Assembly: GCA_004557505.1 (NCBI GenBank)
Contig: SFGZ01000009.1
Span: 62,001-126,000 of the forward strand
Length of the DNA: 64,000 nt
Direction of reading: 5' to 3'
Source of the DNA: Coriobacteriaceae bacterium
Lineage (GTDB): Bacteria; Actinomycetota; Coriobacteriia; Coriobacteriales; Atopobiaceae
The notes below the pieces were generated by a model. That model worked only from the letters and a program-made list of their open reading frames with translations, made no database searches and was not told where the DNA came from. Below are positions 1-7,669 of this stretch, in pieces (position 1 is the first letter of the stretch; each line of letters starts with the position of its first letter). The translations under genes were made by a program, and so were the position numbers.

Positions 1-7
1 CAACCAG

Positions 8-691
8 GTGCCCGCCACGACCACGTCGAAGAGGCTTCTCTCGCCGTCGGCCAACGACGCCGACTGGCTTCACGCGGATCCCTGGCGCGTGCTGCGCATC
101 CAGGCGGAGTTCGTCGACGGGTTCGGCGCGCTTGCCGAGGTGGGACCTGCCGTTGCATGCTTTGGCTCAGCTCGCACGAAGTCGAATGATCCAATGTACC
201 GGCATGCCCGTCGCATTGGGCACGCCATCGCCAAGCGCGGCGTCGCCGTGATCACGGGTGGCGGGCCGGGAATCATGGAGGCGGTCAACCGGGGCGCGAC
301 GCTGGCTGGAGGGGTCTCGATTGGCCTTGGCATCGAGCTGCCCTTCGAGGAGCAGCTCAACCGCTGGGTGAACCTCGGCATGACGTTTCGCTACTTCTTC
401 GTGCGCAAGACCATGTTCATGAAGTACTCGCAGGGCTCCATCTTCTTCCCCGGTGGGTTTGGCACGATGGACGAGCTATTCGAGCTGCTCACGCTCGTGC
501 AGACACAGAAGGTCGATTACACGCCCGTGGTGCTCTTTGGGAGCGACTACTGGCACGGGCTGATCGACTGGCTCAGGGGCTCTGTCGAACGGTTTGGGAA
601 CATCTCTGCGGCCGACCACGGGCTCTATCGCATCACCGATGACGAGGCGGAGGCGGTCGAGCTGGTCTGCAAGGGCATCGAGAGCGAATAA
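8..691 (+). CDS. LOG family (TIGR00730) Rossmann-fold protein
   Basis: A 227-residue protein of the LOG/lysine-decarboxylase-like family, whose characterised members hydrolyse nucleoside 5'-monophosphates to free base and ribose 5-phosphate (cytokinin activation in plants; the bacterial role is less clear). The signature PGGFGTMDE lies near residue 147, preceded by an FFVRKTMF segment, and the Gly-rich nucleotide-binding stretch ITGGGPGIMEAVNRGA lies near residue 82. The frame opens close to the left edge, so a slightly longer N-terminus outside the window cannot be excluded. It runs convergently toward murB, with the inverted-repeat nuclease cassette between them. Confidence 0.88.
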   Translation: MPATTTSKRLLSPSANDADWLHADPWRVLRIQAEFVDGFGALAEVGPAVACFGSARTKSNDPMYRHARRIGHAIAKRGVAVITGGGPGIMEAVNRGATLAGGVSIGLGIELPFEEQLNRWVNLGMTFRYFFVRKTMFMKYSQGSIFFPGGFGTMDELFELLTLVQTQKVDYTPVVLFGSDYWHGLIDWLRGSVERFGNISAADHGLYRITDDEAEAVELVCKGIESE

Positions 692-709
692 CGGCCGCCC
701 CGGGGCCCT

Positions 710-867
710 CCTGGCGCGCTTTCACGGTTGGGATGCGGTTTTTCGGGGCGCCCCCAGGTAGCGGATGGTTCCATCCCTGATGACCCGCAGTGCCTCCCCC
801 GCGGTGCCACATGAGGGAATGAACCAAAACTGCTGCCAACCGGGAGGGCGGCCGGGGGCGCGGGCGG
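710..867. repeat. Left arm of a long inverted repeat flanking the nuclease-like gene
   Basis: About 158 bases that recur in inverted orientation at 2086-2253. The first 80 or so bases are identical between the arms. After that there is a 10-base indel and a few substitutions. On the plus strand this arm would encode the same peptide that ends MurB (…FFGAPPGSGWFHP). The arm starts 18 bases after the LOG stop codon and ends about 35 bases from the stop of the enclosed gene. Confidence 0.85.
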
Positions 868-901
868 CTCCGGGGCAGCGGCTGTGCGGGCGGTGCCGGA
901 G

Positions 902-1867
902 CTAGAAAAGCATCCTATGGGGATCAGCGAAGTACTCGAAGAGATCCTGTCGCGCAAAGAACTGGGCATCCGTAAGCCGTCGCTCCCTCAGGCCAAATCG
1001 CTTGTTGAGCATCCACAGGAAAGATGAGAAGTTGTCGAAGGTGCTGAGCTGCCCTGGCGTTGCCGACATGGTTTTAATGCCCGCCACCTCGAGGATGTTC
1101 CTGCGCTTCTGCGTGTGATCCAACCTAAAGCGCCCGGTATGGTACTGCTCGCTGTCGTATTCCACATCCCCGCGCGCCTCGGGGACGTACACGTCGCAGT
1201 AAAAGCTGTCTGTGCCGGCGAACTCCCACAGGCGTTCGGGGATTTTGACTTCCTGGTTTGCGACTACGTGACGAATTCCGCGACCTCCTTCGGACCTGGG
1301 CAAAACCAGCATGCTGCAAAGCATGACCTCTTTGGGGGAGGCGGTGCGTGGGACGATGCATGCCAGCGCCCGACGAGCCTGCTTGACACCGTAGCCACCC
1401 GGCATGCCGTCGAGGAATCGCGCGATTGCATCAGGCGTGGTAAGCGCCTCGCGCTGGCCAGCGTATCCCCTACCCCGGTCGCTGATAGCGAAGAGGCCGC
1501 ACAGATAATCGCCAATCTCAACGACCTCGCACAGAGGGCGGCGGGCAGCCATCTGCACAAAGGTGAACTCTGGCGAGCTCACGAGGTTCGAGCCGGAGAG
1601 CTCGTAGAACGTACCCAGAGGAATGGCACCGCACCAGCGGTGGACTTGCAGAGACCGTTGGTTGCGCACGGCGGAGCGCTCTCCAACCAACACGTGAAGG
1701 GACTGACCCCGGGAAAACCCAAAGGGCAGCTCGGCCTGCTTGATGTCGCGCATGTTGGCACTGGCAAGCGCAAGGCTCTGGCAGGCGCTCGGGGACGGGA
1801 GAGCCTCGTCGGACGTCTTGGTCAGCCAGTACCTCAGGGCGGACTCATGGCTTAGGACAACCCGCAT
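902..1867 (-). CDS. Orphan DUF559/Vsr-like putative nuclease-fold protein
   Basis: A 321-residue protein. The C-terminal third carries CDVYVPEARGDVEYDSEQYH followed by an Arg/Lys-rich HTQKRRNILEVAG segment. This resembles the D…E-x-D layout of DUF559/Vsr-type (PD-(D/E)XK-like) domains. The N-terminal part (RVVLSHESALRYW) has a substrate- or DNA-binding look reminiscent of AbiEi-like proteins. The ATG at 1867 was chosen because an AGAGGG ribosome site lies just upstream; a longer open frame reaching 2149 would translate the inverted-repeat arm. The gene is alone between the two arms, with no recognisable partner methylase or toxin. I believe similar orphan genes are common in Coriobacteriia. 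Nuclease activity is inferred, not shown. Confidence 0.65.
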   Translation of the reverse strand: MRVVLSHESALRYWLTKTSDEALPSPSACQSLALASANMRDIKQAELPFGFSRGQSLHVLVGERSAVRNQRSLQVHRWCGAIPLGTFYELSGSNLVSSPEFTFVQMAARRPLCEVVEIGDYLCGLFAISDRGRGYAGQREALTTPDAIARFLDGMPGGYGVKQARRALACIVPRTASPKEVMLCSMLVLPRSEGGRGIRHVVANQEVKIPERLWEFAGTDSFYCDVYVPEARGDVEYDSEQYHTGRFRLDHTQKRRNILEVAGIKTMSATPGQLSTFDNFSSFLWMLNKRFGLRERRLTDAQFFARQDLFEYFADPHRMLF

Positions 1868-2085
1868 CTCAACCACCCTCTCACTCGGCCGGGTTTGGTT
1901 GGATGAAGATAGCGCAGGGAAATAAGGCGAGTGCCCGAGACGCTTGCACGAACCTTGCGAGTATCTTACGTTGCAGCTAGCAGGGATAAATGTGTGTGAG
2001 ATACGTGGATGGACCCGACAACGGAACCATTCAACGCCGGCACCAGGCTTCAGTGGCTTGGGGTGACGAGCCGTAATCGCAGCCC

Positions 2086-2253
2086 CCGCCCGCGCCCCCG
2101 GCCGCCCTTCCGGTTGGCAGCAGTTTTGGTTCAATCCCTCATGTGGCACCGCAGGGGAGGCAAATCCCTGGCCTGCGGGTCATCAGGGATGGAACCATCC
2201 GCTACCTGGGGGCGCCCCGAAAAACCGCATCCCAACCGTGAAAGCGCGCCAGG
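2086..2253. repeat. Right arm of the long inverted repeat; overlaps the murB 3' end
   Basis: Inverted counterpart of 710-867. It carries 10 extra bases (CCAGGGATTT region) absent from the left arm. The last 23 MurB codons lie inside this arm, so the arm rather than native sequence supplies the MurB C-terminus. Confidence 0.85.
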
Positions 2254-3166
2254 GTTCCAGGCGTACGCCAAACTGGCGCTCGACCTCGTCCTGGACGTGC
2301 GAGATCACGGCATGGACGTCCGCCGCCGTGGCACTCCCCACGTTCACCACGAAGCCGGCATGCTTCCTCGAGACGGCGGCACCGCCCACCTGGTATCCGC
2401 GCAGGCCGGCATCGGTGACAAGCTTGCCCACGAAATGTCCTTCGGGCCGCTTGAACGTCGAGCCGGCGCTGGGCAGCTCAAGCGGCTGCTTTTCCTCGCG
2501 CCTGCGCGTAAGCTCGTCCATGGTCGCGCGAATCTTCTCGGGATCGGCCTGCTCGAGGTCGAAGGTGGCCGAGAGCACCACCATGCCCTCGCTGGCGATG
2601 CGGCTGCGTCTGTAGCCCAGGCCAAGCTCATCGACGGGGATGGTCTCCTCGTGACCGTCCTGGCACAGGACACGCACGCTCTTAAGGACGTCGGCCATGC
2701 AGCCACCATACGCGCCTGCGTTCATGAAGCAGGCGCCACCGATGGAGCCAGGGATGCCGCAGGCAAACTCAAGGCCGGAAAGGCCCAGCTCGCACGCCAT
2801 CTCGGACGCCTCGCGCAGGGTCACGCCCGCCTGGCACCACATCTCGTCATCGTTGACGCTCACGCCCACGAGGCCGTCGGCCACCGCGACGATCACGCCA
2901 CGAACCCCCCCGTCCGCCACCAGGAGGTCCGAGCCGCGGCCCAGCACGAAGTGGGGCACGCCAGCCTGCACGCAGGCATCGATTGCGTCGCGGACCTCGT
3001 CGAAGTCATCGGGAATCACGAAAAGGTCGGCTGGACCGCCAATCCTGAACGACGTGTGCTCGCTCATCGGCTCGTCCACCAGGACGTTGTCCTCGCCAAC
3101 AATCGAGCGAAGCCTCTGGGCGAGCGCTTGCAAGTGGTCGTCGCCAGTAGTGCCGCTTTCGGACAT
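2183..3166 (-). CDS. murB: UDP-N-acetylmuramate dehydrogenase MurB
   Basis: Reduces UDP-GlcNAc-enolpyruvate to UDP-MurNAc with NADPH and FAD in peptidoglycan precursor synthesis, in the cytosol. FAD-domain motifs HTSFRIGGPADLFV and GRGSDLLVADGGVRG are near residues 30 and 70; CGIPGSIGGACFMNAGAYGG is near 115; the catalytic-serine segment AGSTFKRPEG and VSRKHAGFVVN are in the C-terminal domain. The ATG at 3166 has a GAGGAG site just upstream. After RLEP the expected short ending (usually EVRxxG-like) is replaced by WRAFTVGMRFFGAPPGSGWF-type sequence from the inverted-repeat arm. The core domains are intact, so it is probably functional. Confidence 0.9.
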   Translation of the reverse strand: MSESGTTGDDHLQALAQRLRSIVGEDNVLVDEPMSEHTSFRIGGPADLFVIPDDFDEVRDAIDACVQAGVPHFVLGRGSDLLVADGGVRGVIVAVADGLVGVSVNDDEMWCQAGVTLREASEMACELGLSGLEFACGIPGSIGGACFMNAGAYGGCMADVLKSVRVLCQDGHEETIPVDELGLGYRRSRIASEGMVVLSATFDLEQADPEKIRATMDELTRRREEKQPLELPSAGSTFKRPEGHFVGKLVTDAGLRGYQVGGAAVSRKHAGFVVNVGSATAADVHAVISHVQDEVERQFGVRLEPWRAFTVGMRFFGAPPGSGWFHP

Positions 3167-3433
3167 CTTGCTCCTCAGTCTGGGTTTCGCGCGCTGCACG
3201 CGCGCACTTGGGACAAGAGTATAGCAATGAGAGTGGGGCTGTTGGATGGTATGTGCGGGCATTCATCCTGCGCTTACACCCCCTCCGCCCCCCTCGCCAC
3301 AAAGCCAGCCACCCGCGCGCCCGCCCTCGTTTCGGGCGGCCGTCCCACGTTTGCCGACAAGGCCTCGCCGCCGACGCCCAGAGGAGAGCGCCCCGGCATC
3401 CGGGCGTAGTGCGCTCCCGACCCGGTATGCCGT

Positions 3434-3461
3434 TTGCACATTGCCCTCCAAGTGCTATAGT
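3434..3461 (+). promoter_or_regulatory. Predicted sigma-70-type promoter for the ribU operon
   Basis: TTGCAC (3434-3439) and TATAGT (3456-3461) with a 16-base spacer, ending about 10 bases before the FMN riboswitch. Position and spacing suit transcription of the riboswitch leader. Confidence 0.65.
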
Positions 3462-3470
3462 TCCTCTGAC

Positions 3471-3602
3471 AGTTTCAGGGCGGGGTGAGATCCCCCACTG
3501 GCGGTGACGTGCTCGCGCGCGAAGTCCGCGACCCGCTAAAAAGGCGGCTGACCTGGTGTGATTCCAGGACCAACGGTTACAGTCCGGATGGAAGAAACGG
3601 AG
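3471..3602 (+). promoter_or_regulatory. FMN riboswitch (RFN element)
   Basis: The full set of RFN conserved blocks is present in order: the opening TTTCAGGGCGGGGTGAGATC, CCCACTGGCGGT, AGTCCGCGACCCGC, GCTGACCTGGTGTGATTCCA and CCAACGGTTACAGTCCGGAT, ending GAAGAAACGG. It lies directly upstream of ribU. FMN binding is expected to repress the riboflavin ECF transporter operon. The ribosome site AGAGG follows the last stem within a few bases, so control of translation initiation is plausible. Confidence 0.95.
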
Positions 3603-3610
3603 AGGCCGCC

Positions 3611-4222
3611 ATGGCACCCACCTCAACGCATAACGCAACCCACTCCACGCACGCAGCCTCGGGCTGGGGCACCCGTCGCATCGCAGTCACCGCGCTGCTC
3701 TGCGCCATGGCCGCCATCTGCACGCTGGTGCTCGAGTTCCCCATCCTACCCGGCGTCACCTGGCTCAAGTACGACCCCTCCGGCATCGTGGCGCTCATCG
3801 CCGGCTTTGCGTTTGGGCCGGCCACCGGTGCCGCGGTCTCGGTCATCCCATACCTGGTACACGTTGCCACGGCAAGCGGCGTCTACGGCATGGTCATGGC
3901 AGTCCTCGCCACGTTCTCCCTGGTCATGCCCGCATCCCTCGTCTATCGCAGGCACCGCACGATGCACGGCGCGCTGATCGGGCTTGTCGTGGGCGGCATC
4001 GTGTGCCTCGCCGCCTGCGTCGTGGGCAACCTCATCGTGACGCCCTTCTACACCGGCATGCCGCTCGATGCGGTCATCGCCCTCATCGTGCCGGCGCTAC
4101 TCCCCTTCAACATCATCAAGATCATAATCAACTGCGCTGTCTTTGCGCTCGTCATGCGGCCCATCTTCAAGGCCATGGGCGTCGAGGTGCCGACGGCGGG
4201 CAACCTGGGAACCGCGCGCTAG
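3611..4222 (+). CDS. ribU: Riboflavin ECF transporter substrate-binding S component RibU
   Basis: A 203-residue membrane protein of five to six helices, with a short Thr/His-rich cytoplasmic N-terminus. The substrate-recognition segment LEFPILPGVTWLKYDPSG is near residue 40, typical of RibU. The ATG at 3611 sits behind AGAGG at the end of the riboswitch; an earlier in-frame ATG lies inside the riboswitch and was rejected. The stop is directly followed by the ATG of the ECF ATPase. The riboswitch fixes the substrate as riboflavin or FMN with good confidence. Confidence 0.92.
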   Translation: MAPTSTHNATHSTHAASGWGTRRIAVTALLCAMAAICTLVLEFPILPGVTWLKYDPSGIVALIAGFAFGPATGAAVSVIPYLVHVATASGVYGMVMAVLATFSLVMPASLVYRRHRTMHGALIGLVVGGIVCLAACVVGNLIVTPFYTGMPLDAVIALIVPALLPFNIIKIIINCAVFALVMRPIFKAMGVEVPTAGNLGTAR

Positions 4223-6124
4223 ATGGCACGGGGGACCTTGAGCGCAACCACAGCCGCCACCAGCGCAAACGCGAGCGAGGCTCCCATCGTCTCGCTCGCG
4301 CACGTGACGCTTGCGTACGGAGACGTGCTGGCGCTCGACGGCGTCTCGCTCGACGTGCGTTGCGGCGAGCGCCTCTGCGTCCTGGGTGCCAACGGCTCCG
4401 GCAAGTCCACGCTCGCCTCGGTGGTCTGCGGGCTTCTCGCCCCCGACGCGGGCGCGGTCACGCTCGTGGGCGAGAGGGTCTTCGCCAATGGTGCCGCGGA
4501 CTTTGACGCCTACCGCCGCGCCCGCCGCAAGCTGGGGCTTGTCTTCCAGAACCCCGAGGATCAGATTGTGACCAGCATGGTCGAGGAGGACGTGGCCTTT
4601 GGCCCCGAGAACCTGGGCCTTCCGCCCGAGAGGATCGAGCATCTCGTCCGTCGCGAACTGCGTCGCGTTGCCATGGAACGATATGCCAAGGCGGATCCGG
4701 CGCGCCTCTCCGGCGGCCAGCGCCAGCGCGTCACCATCGCCGGAGCGCTTGCCATGGAGCCCCGCGTGCTGGTGCTCGACGAGCCGTCGTCCTCGCTCGA
4801 CGTGCGCGGCAGGCGCTCCGTCATGAGGGTGGTCGAGAAGCTCCGCGGCGTGGGGTGTACCGTGGTCCACGTGACCCACTTCATGGACGAGGCGCTTGGC
4901 GCGGACCGCGTGGTGGTGCTCGACCACGGCCGCGTCGCGCTTGCGGGAACGCCGCAGGAGGTGTTCTCGCACGCAGAGGAGGTGCGCGGGCTGGGACTCG
5001 AGGAGCCCTTCGCCGGACTTCTCTCCGCGCGCTTGCGCGAGCGCGGGCTGGACGTTGCCTGGACCTGCGACGAGAACGCGCTCCTCTCCGAGTTGGCAAG
5101 GGGGACGAGCGGTGCGGCCGCCTCGCCTCACGCGGCCGCCGCGCGCACCGTCGGCACGGTCGCCTCGCCCCGCAGGGCCGCCGAAGCCACCGCCGCACCC
5201 CGCCCTGCACCGGCGCCCATGGTGCGCGCCGAGGACGTGCGCTTCTCCTACGGGCGGTCTCGCCGCCGCCGACGGGTACCCGCCGCGCCCCAGGCGCTGG
5301 ACGGAGTGGCACTCGACGTGCCGAGGGGCGCGCACGTCGCACTCGTGGGACAGACCGGCTCGGGCAAGTCGACGCTGCTGCGCCTCATAGCGGCGCTCGA
5401 TGTGCCTGACCAGGGGCGCATTGAGGTGGACGGCATCTCAACGGCAGACCGCAGGCGCCGGCGGCGGCTCCATGGCCGCGTGGGCTACGTGATGCAGCGC
5501 CCGGAGCGCCAGCTCTTTGCGGAGACCGTGGCGCAAGACGTGGCCTACGGCCCCACCAACCTGGGGCTTTCTCCCGGCGAGGTGGAGGGCCGCGTGAGGC
5601 GTGCGCTCGACCTCGTGGGCCTTACGGGCAAGGACGACGCATCGCCCTTCCAGCTCTCGGGCGGCCAGCAGCGCCTTTGCGCGCTTGCGGGCATCCTTGC
5701 CATGGGGCCGGGCCTTCTCGTCTTAGATGAACCAACCGCGGGCCTTGATCCGCAGGGGCGCCACAACCTCCGGCGCATCCTCGACGGCCTCAACGCCGCG
5801 GGCACGACGCTCGTCGAGGTCACGCACGCCATGGAGGACGCCGCCCGGGCAGACCTCGTGGCCGTGCTGGACGGCGGTCGCGTGGTGCTCACGGGCACGC
5901 CCGCCGAGGTCTTCTCGGCCAAAAACGCCGAGAGGCTCCACGACATGGGGCTGGGAATCCCCCGCCCGCTCGCGTTTGCGCGGGCGCTCGAGGATGCCGG
6001 ATGCGCGCGGCTGGGAGACCCGCTCACCAGCGAGGCTCTGGCAGATGCCATCGTCCGTGAGGTTGGCACGAAGGCCGGCGCACCTCTGGGCATCGCGTCG
6101 GCCGCCGACGGGAGGAACGAGTAG
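4223..6124 (+). CDS. ECF transporter fused double ATPase (EcfA1-EcfA2)
   Basis: A 633-residue protein with two complete CbiO/EcfA-type ABC ATPase halves in one chain. The first half has Walker A GANGSGKST (residues 55-63), signature LSGGQRQR and Walker B LVLDEPSSSLD. An Ala/Pro-rich linker spans roughly residues 290-335. The second half has GQTGSGKST, LSGGQQRL and LVLDEPTAGLD. In most ECF systems the two ATPases are separate genes, so this is a fusion that forces 1:1 pairing. It lies between ribU and ecfT with almost no spacing, forming one operon. Confidence 0.92.
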   Translation: MARGTLSATTAATSANASEAPIVSLAHVTLAYGDVLALDGVSLDVRCGERLCVLGANGSGKSTLASVVCGLLAPDAGAVTLVGERVFANGAADFDAYRRARRKLGLVFQNPEDQIVTSMVEEDVAFGPENLGLPPERIEHLVRRELRRVAMERYAKADPARLSGGQRQRVTIAGALAMEPRVLVLDEPSSSLDVRGRRSVMRVVEKLRGVGCTVVHVTHFMDEALGADRVVVLDHGRVALAGTPQEVFSHAEEVRGLGLEEPFAGLLSARLRERGLDVAWTCDENALLSELARGTSGAAASPHAAAARTVGTVASPRRAAEATAAPRPAPAPMVRAEDVRFSYGRSRRRRRVPAAPQALDGVALDVPRGAHVALVGQTGSGKSTLLRLIAALDVPDQGRIEVDGISTADRRRRRRLHGRVGYVMQRPERQLFAETVAQDVAYGPTNLGLSPGEVEGRVRRALDLVGLTGKDDASPFQLSGGQQRLCALAGILAMGPGLLVLDEPTAGLDPQGRHNLRRILDGLNAAGTTLVEVTHAMEDAARADLVAVLDGGRVVLTGTPAEVFSAKNAERLHDMGLGIPRPLAFARALEDAGCARLGDPLTSEALADAIVREVGTKAGAPLGIASAADGRNE

Positions 6125-6126
6125 CC

Positions 6127-6918
6127 GTGGCGCTTCGCATCTGCGTGGGGCAGTACTACGCCACCGACTCCCCCATCCACCGGCTCGATCCGCGAACCAA
6201 GGCGGCGTGCGCCCTGGCGCTCATGCTCGCCACCTTCTTCGTACGCGCTCCGCTTGGCCTCGCCGTGCTTGCGGCATGCGTGATCGCGCTGCTCGCGGCG
6301 GCTCGCGTCCCCGTCGGCGAGGTCCTCTCCTCCGTGCGGGGCGTGCTCTGGGTGCTTCTCGTCCTTGCCGTCTTCAACCTGCTGCTCGTTCGCGATGGCA
6401 GCGCGCTGCTCGCCGCTGGGCCCATCATGATAACCACGGGCGGCGCGTGGTCCGCCGTACTCTATCCCGTGCGCGTGTTTGCCGCCATCGTGGTGGGCGC
6501 GCTGCTCCTGCTCACGACCACCCCCACCGAGCTCGGCGACGCCTTCGACGCCGCCTGCTCGCCGCTCACGCGCCTTGGCCTTCCCGGCCACGAGCTGGCC
6601 ATGGTCTTCTCGCTCATGCTGCGCTTTATCCCCACGCTGGCAAACGACGCCTCGGCCATCATGGACGCGCAGGTCGCACGTGGCGGCGAGGTGGCGCGCG
6701 GCAGCCTGGGCAGACGCCTTCGCGCCATTGGCTCGGTGCTCGTCGCGCTTATGGCAAGCTCGATGCGCCACGCGGACGACCTGGCCCGCGCCCTCGACGC
6801 GCGCTGCTACGAGAGCGGGGCCACGCGCTCGCGCTGGCACCCGTTGCGCTTCGGCGCACGCGACGCCGTTGCCTTTGCCACGACGGCGGGCATGGTCGCC
6901 CTGCTCGTCGCGCTATGA
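6127..6918 (+). CDS. ecfT: ECF transporter transmembrane T component (CbiQ family)
   Basis: A 263-residue membrane protein starting with GTG two bases after the ATPase stop. It begins with the family opening of a short cytoplasmic leader followed by SPIHRLDPRTKAA. Hydrophobic helices follow, then the coupling helices with the Ala-Arg-Gly motif (QVARGGEVARG), which contact the ATPase Q-helix grooves. With ribU and the fused ATPase it completes a riboswitch-controlled riboflavin importer. Confidence 0.9.
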   Translation: MALRICVGQYYATDSPIHRLDPRTKAACALALMLATFFVRAPLGLAVLAACVIALLAAARVPVGEVLSSVRGVLWVLLVLAVFNLLLVRDGSALLAAGPIMITTGGAWSAVLYPVRVFAAIVVGALLLLTTTPTELGDAFDAACSPLTRLGLPGHELAMVFSLMLRFIPTLANDASAIMDAQVARGGEVARGSLGRRLRAIGSVLVALMASSMRHADDLARALDARCYESGATRSRWHPLRFGARDAVAFATTAGMVALLVAL

Positions 6919-6940
6919 GACAATGACTGTCCCCTTGCCT
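6917..6940. repeat. Degenerate copy of a GAGACAA…CCCCTTG palindrome
   Basis: GAGACAATGACTGTCCCCTT overlaps the ecfT stop codon and resembles the better palindrome at 21161-21187. Possibly a small dispersed intergenic repeat. Confidence 0.35.
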
Positions 6941-6988
6941 CATTCGAGCGTACCATTGAGCAACGCGAACACGGCAGGAGGGGTTGCA

Positions 6989-7591
6989 ATGGCGGAACAG
7001 TCCACGTTCTTCGCTATCGTCTCGAGGATGAAGTACATCGAGCGCTGGGCGCTCATGCGCAGCGCCAGGCCGGAGAACCTCTCGGAACACTCCCTCGAGG
7101 TGGCGACCATCGCACACGGCCTGGCCACCCTGGGCAACGTCCGCCACGGGCGGCATCTTGACGCCGAGAAGGCCGCGCTCATCGGCCTCTTCCACGATAC
7201 GACCGAGATCGTGACCGGTGACATGCCCACGCCCGTGAAGTACGCCAACCTCGGCATCCGCGACGCCTACAAGGGCGTGGAGAGAAACGCCGAGGACACC
7301 CTGCTCGACACGCTGCCGGCAGACCTGCGCCCCACCTACGAGGCGATTTTTCGCGGAGATGCCGCAGACGAGAACGACGTCTACCTACGGCGGCTGGTGA
7401 AGGCCGCCGACAAGATATCGGCCCTCATCAAGTGCATCGATGAGAGGCAGTCGGGAAACGCGGAGTTCTGCACCGCCGAGGAGGGCATCCGCGCCAAGGT
7501 GAGTGATATGGCTGCGCACATGCCCGAGGTTGCGGACTTTGTGGCCGAGTTTCTCCCGAGCTACGGCAAGACGCTCGACCAGCTGCTTTAG
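6989..7591 (+). CDS. HD-domain phosphohydrolase, YfbR/5'-deoxynucleotidase family
   Basis: A 200-residue protein. YfbR-type enzymes dephosphorylate deoxynucleoside 5'-monophosphates using a divalent metal. Seen here: NLSEHSLEVA (first metal-binding His), GLFHDTTEIVTGDMPTPVKY (the HD motif and the typical TGD-P-PVKY segment), and a later KAADKISALIKC segment supplying the last aspartate. The ATG at 6989 follows a strong CAGGAGGGG site; the very long upstream open frame overlaps ecfT in another register and was rejected. Confidence 0.85.
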   Translation: MAEQSTFFAIVSRMKYIERWALMRSARPENLSEHSLEVATIAHGLATLGNVRHGRHLDAEKAALIGLFHDTTEIVTGDMPTPVKYANLGIRDAYKGVERNAEDTLLDTLPADLRPTYEAIFRGDAADENDVYLRRLVKAADKISALIKCIDERQSGNAEFCTAEEGIRAKVSDMAAHMPEVADFVAEFLPSYGKTLDQLL

Positions 7592-7669
7592 GGGTCGGAC
7601 GCACCGGCGCGGCGGGCGGCCACGGCCACGCGGCGGCCCGGGCGGTCCGGCGCGCGCGGCCCTTTCGCC

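Noticed and set aside
1115..1855. 246-codon plus-strand frame opposite the nuclease-like gene
   Set aside because: Antisense to a better supported gene; no ribosome site and no family features.
2009..3409. 466-codon plus-strand frame over murB
   Set aside because: Antisense shadow of murB and the inverted-repeat arm. Composition is typical of GC-rich out-of-frame translation, and no family is recognisable.
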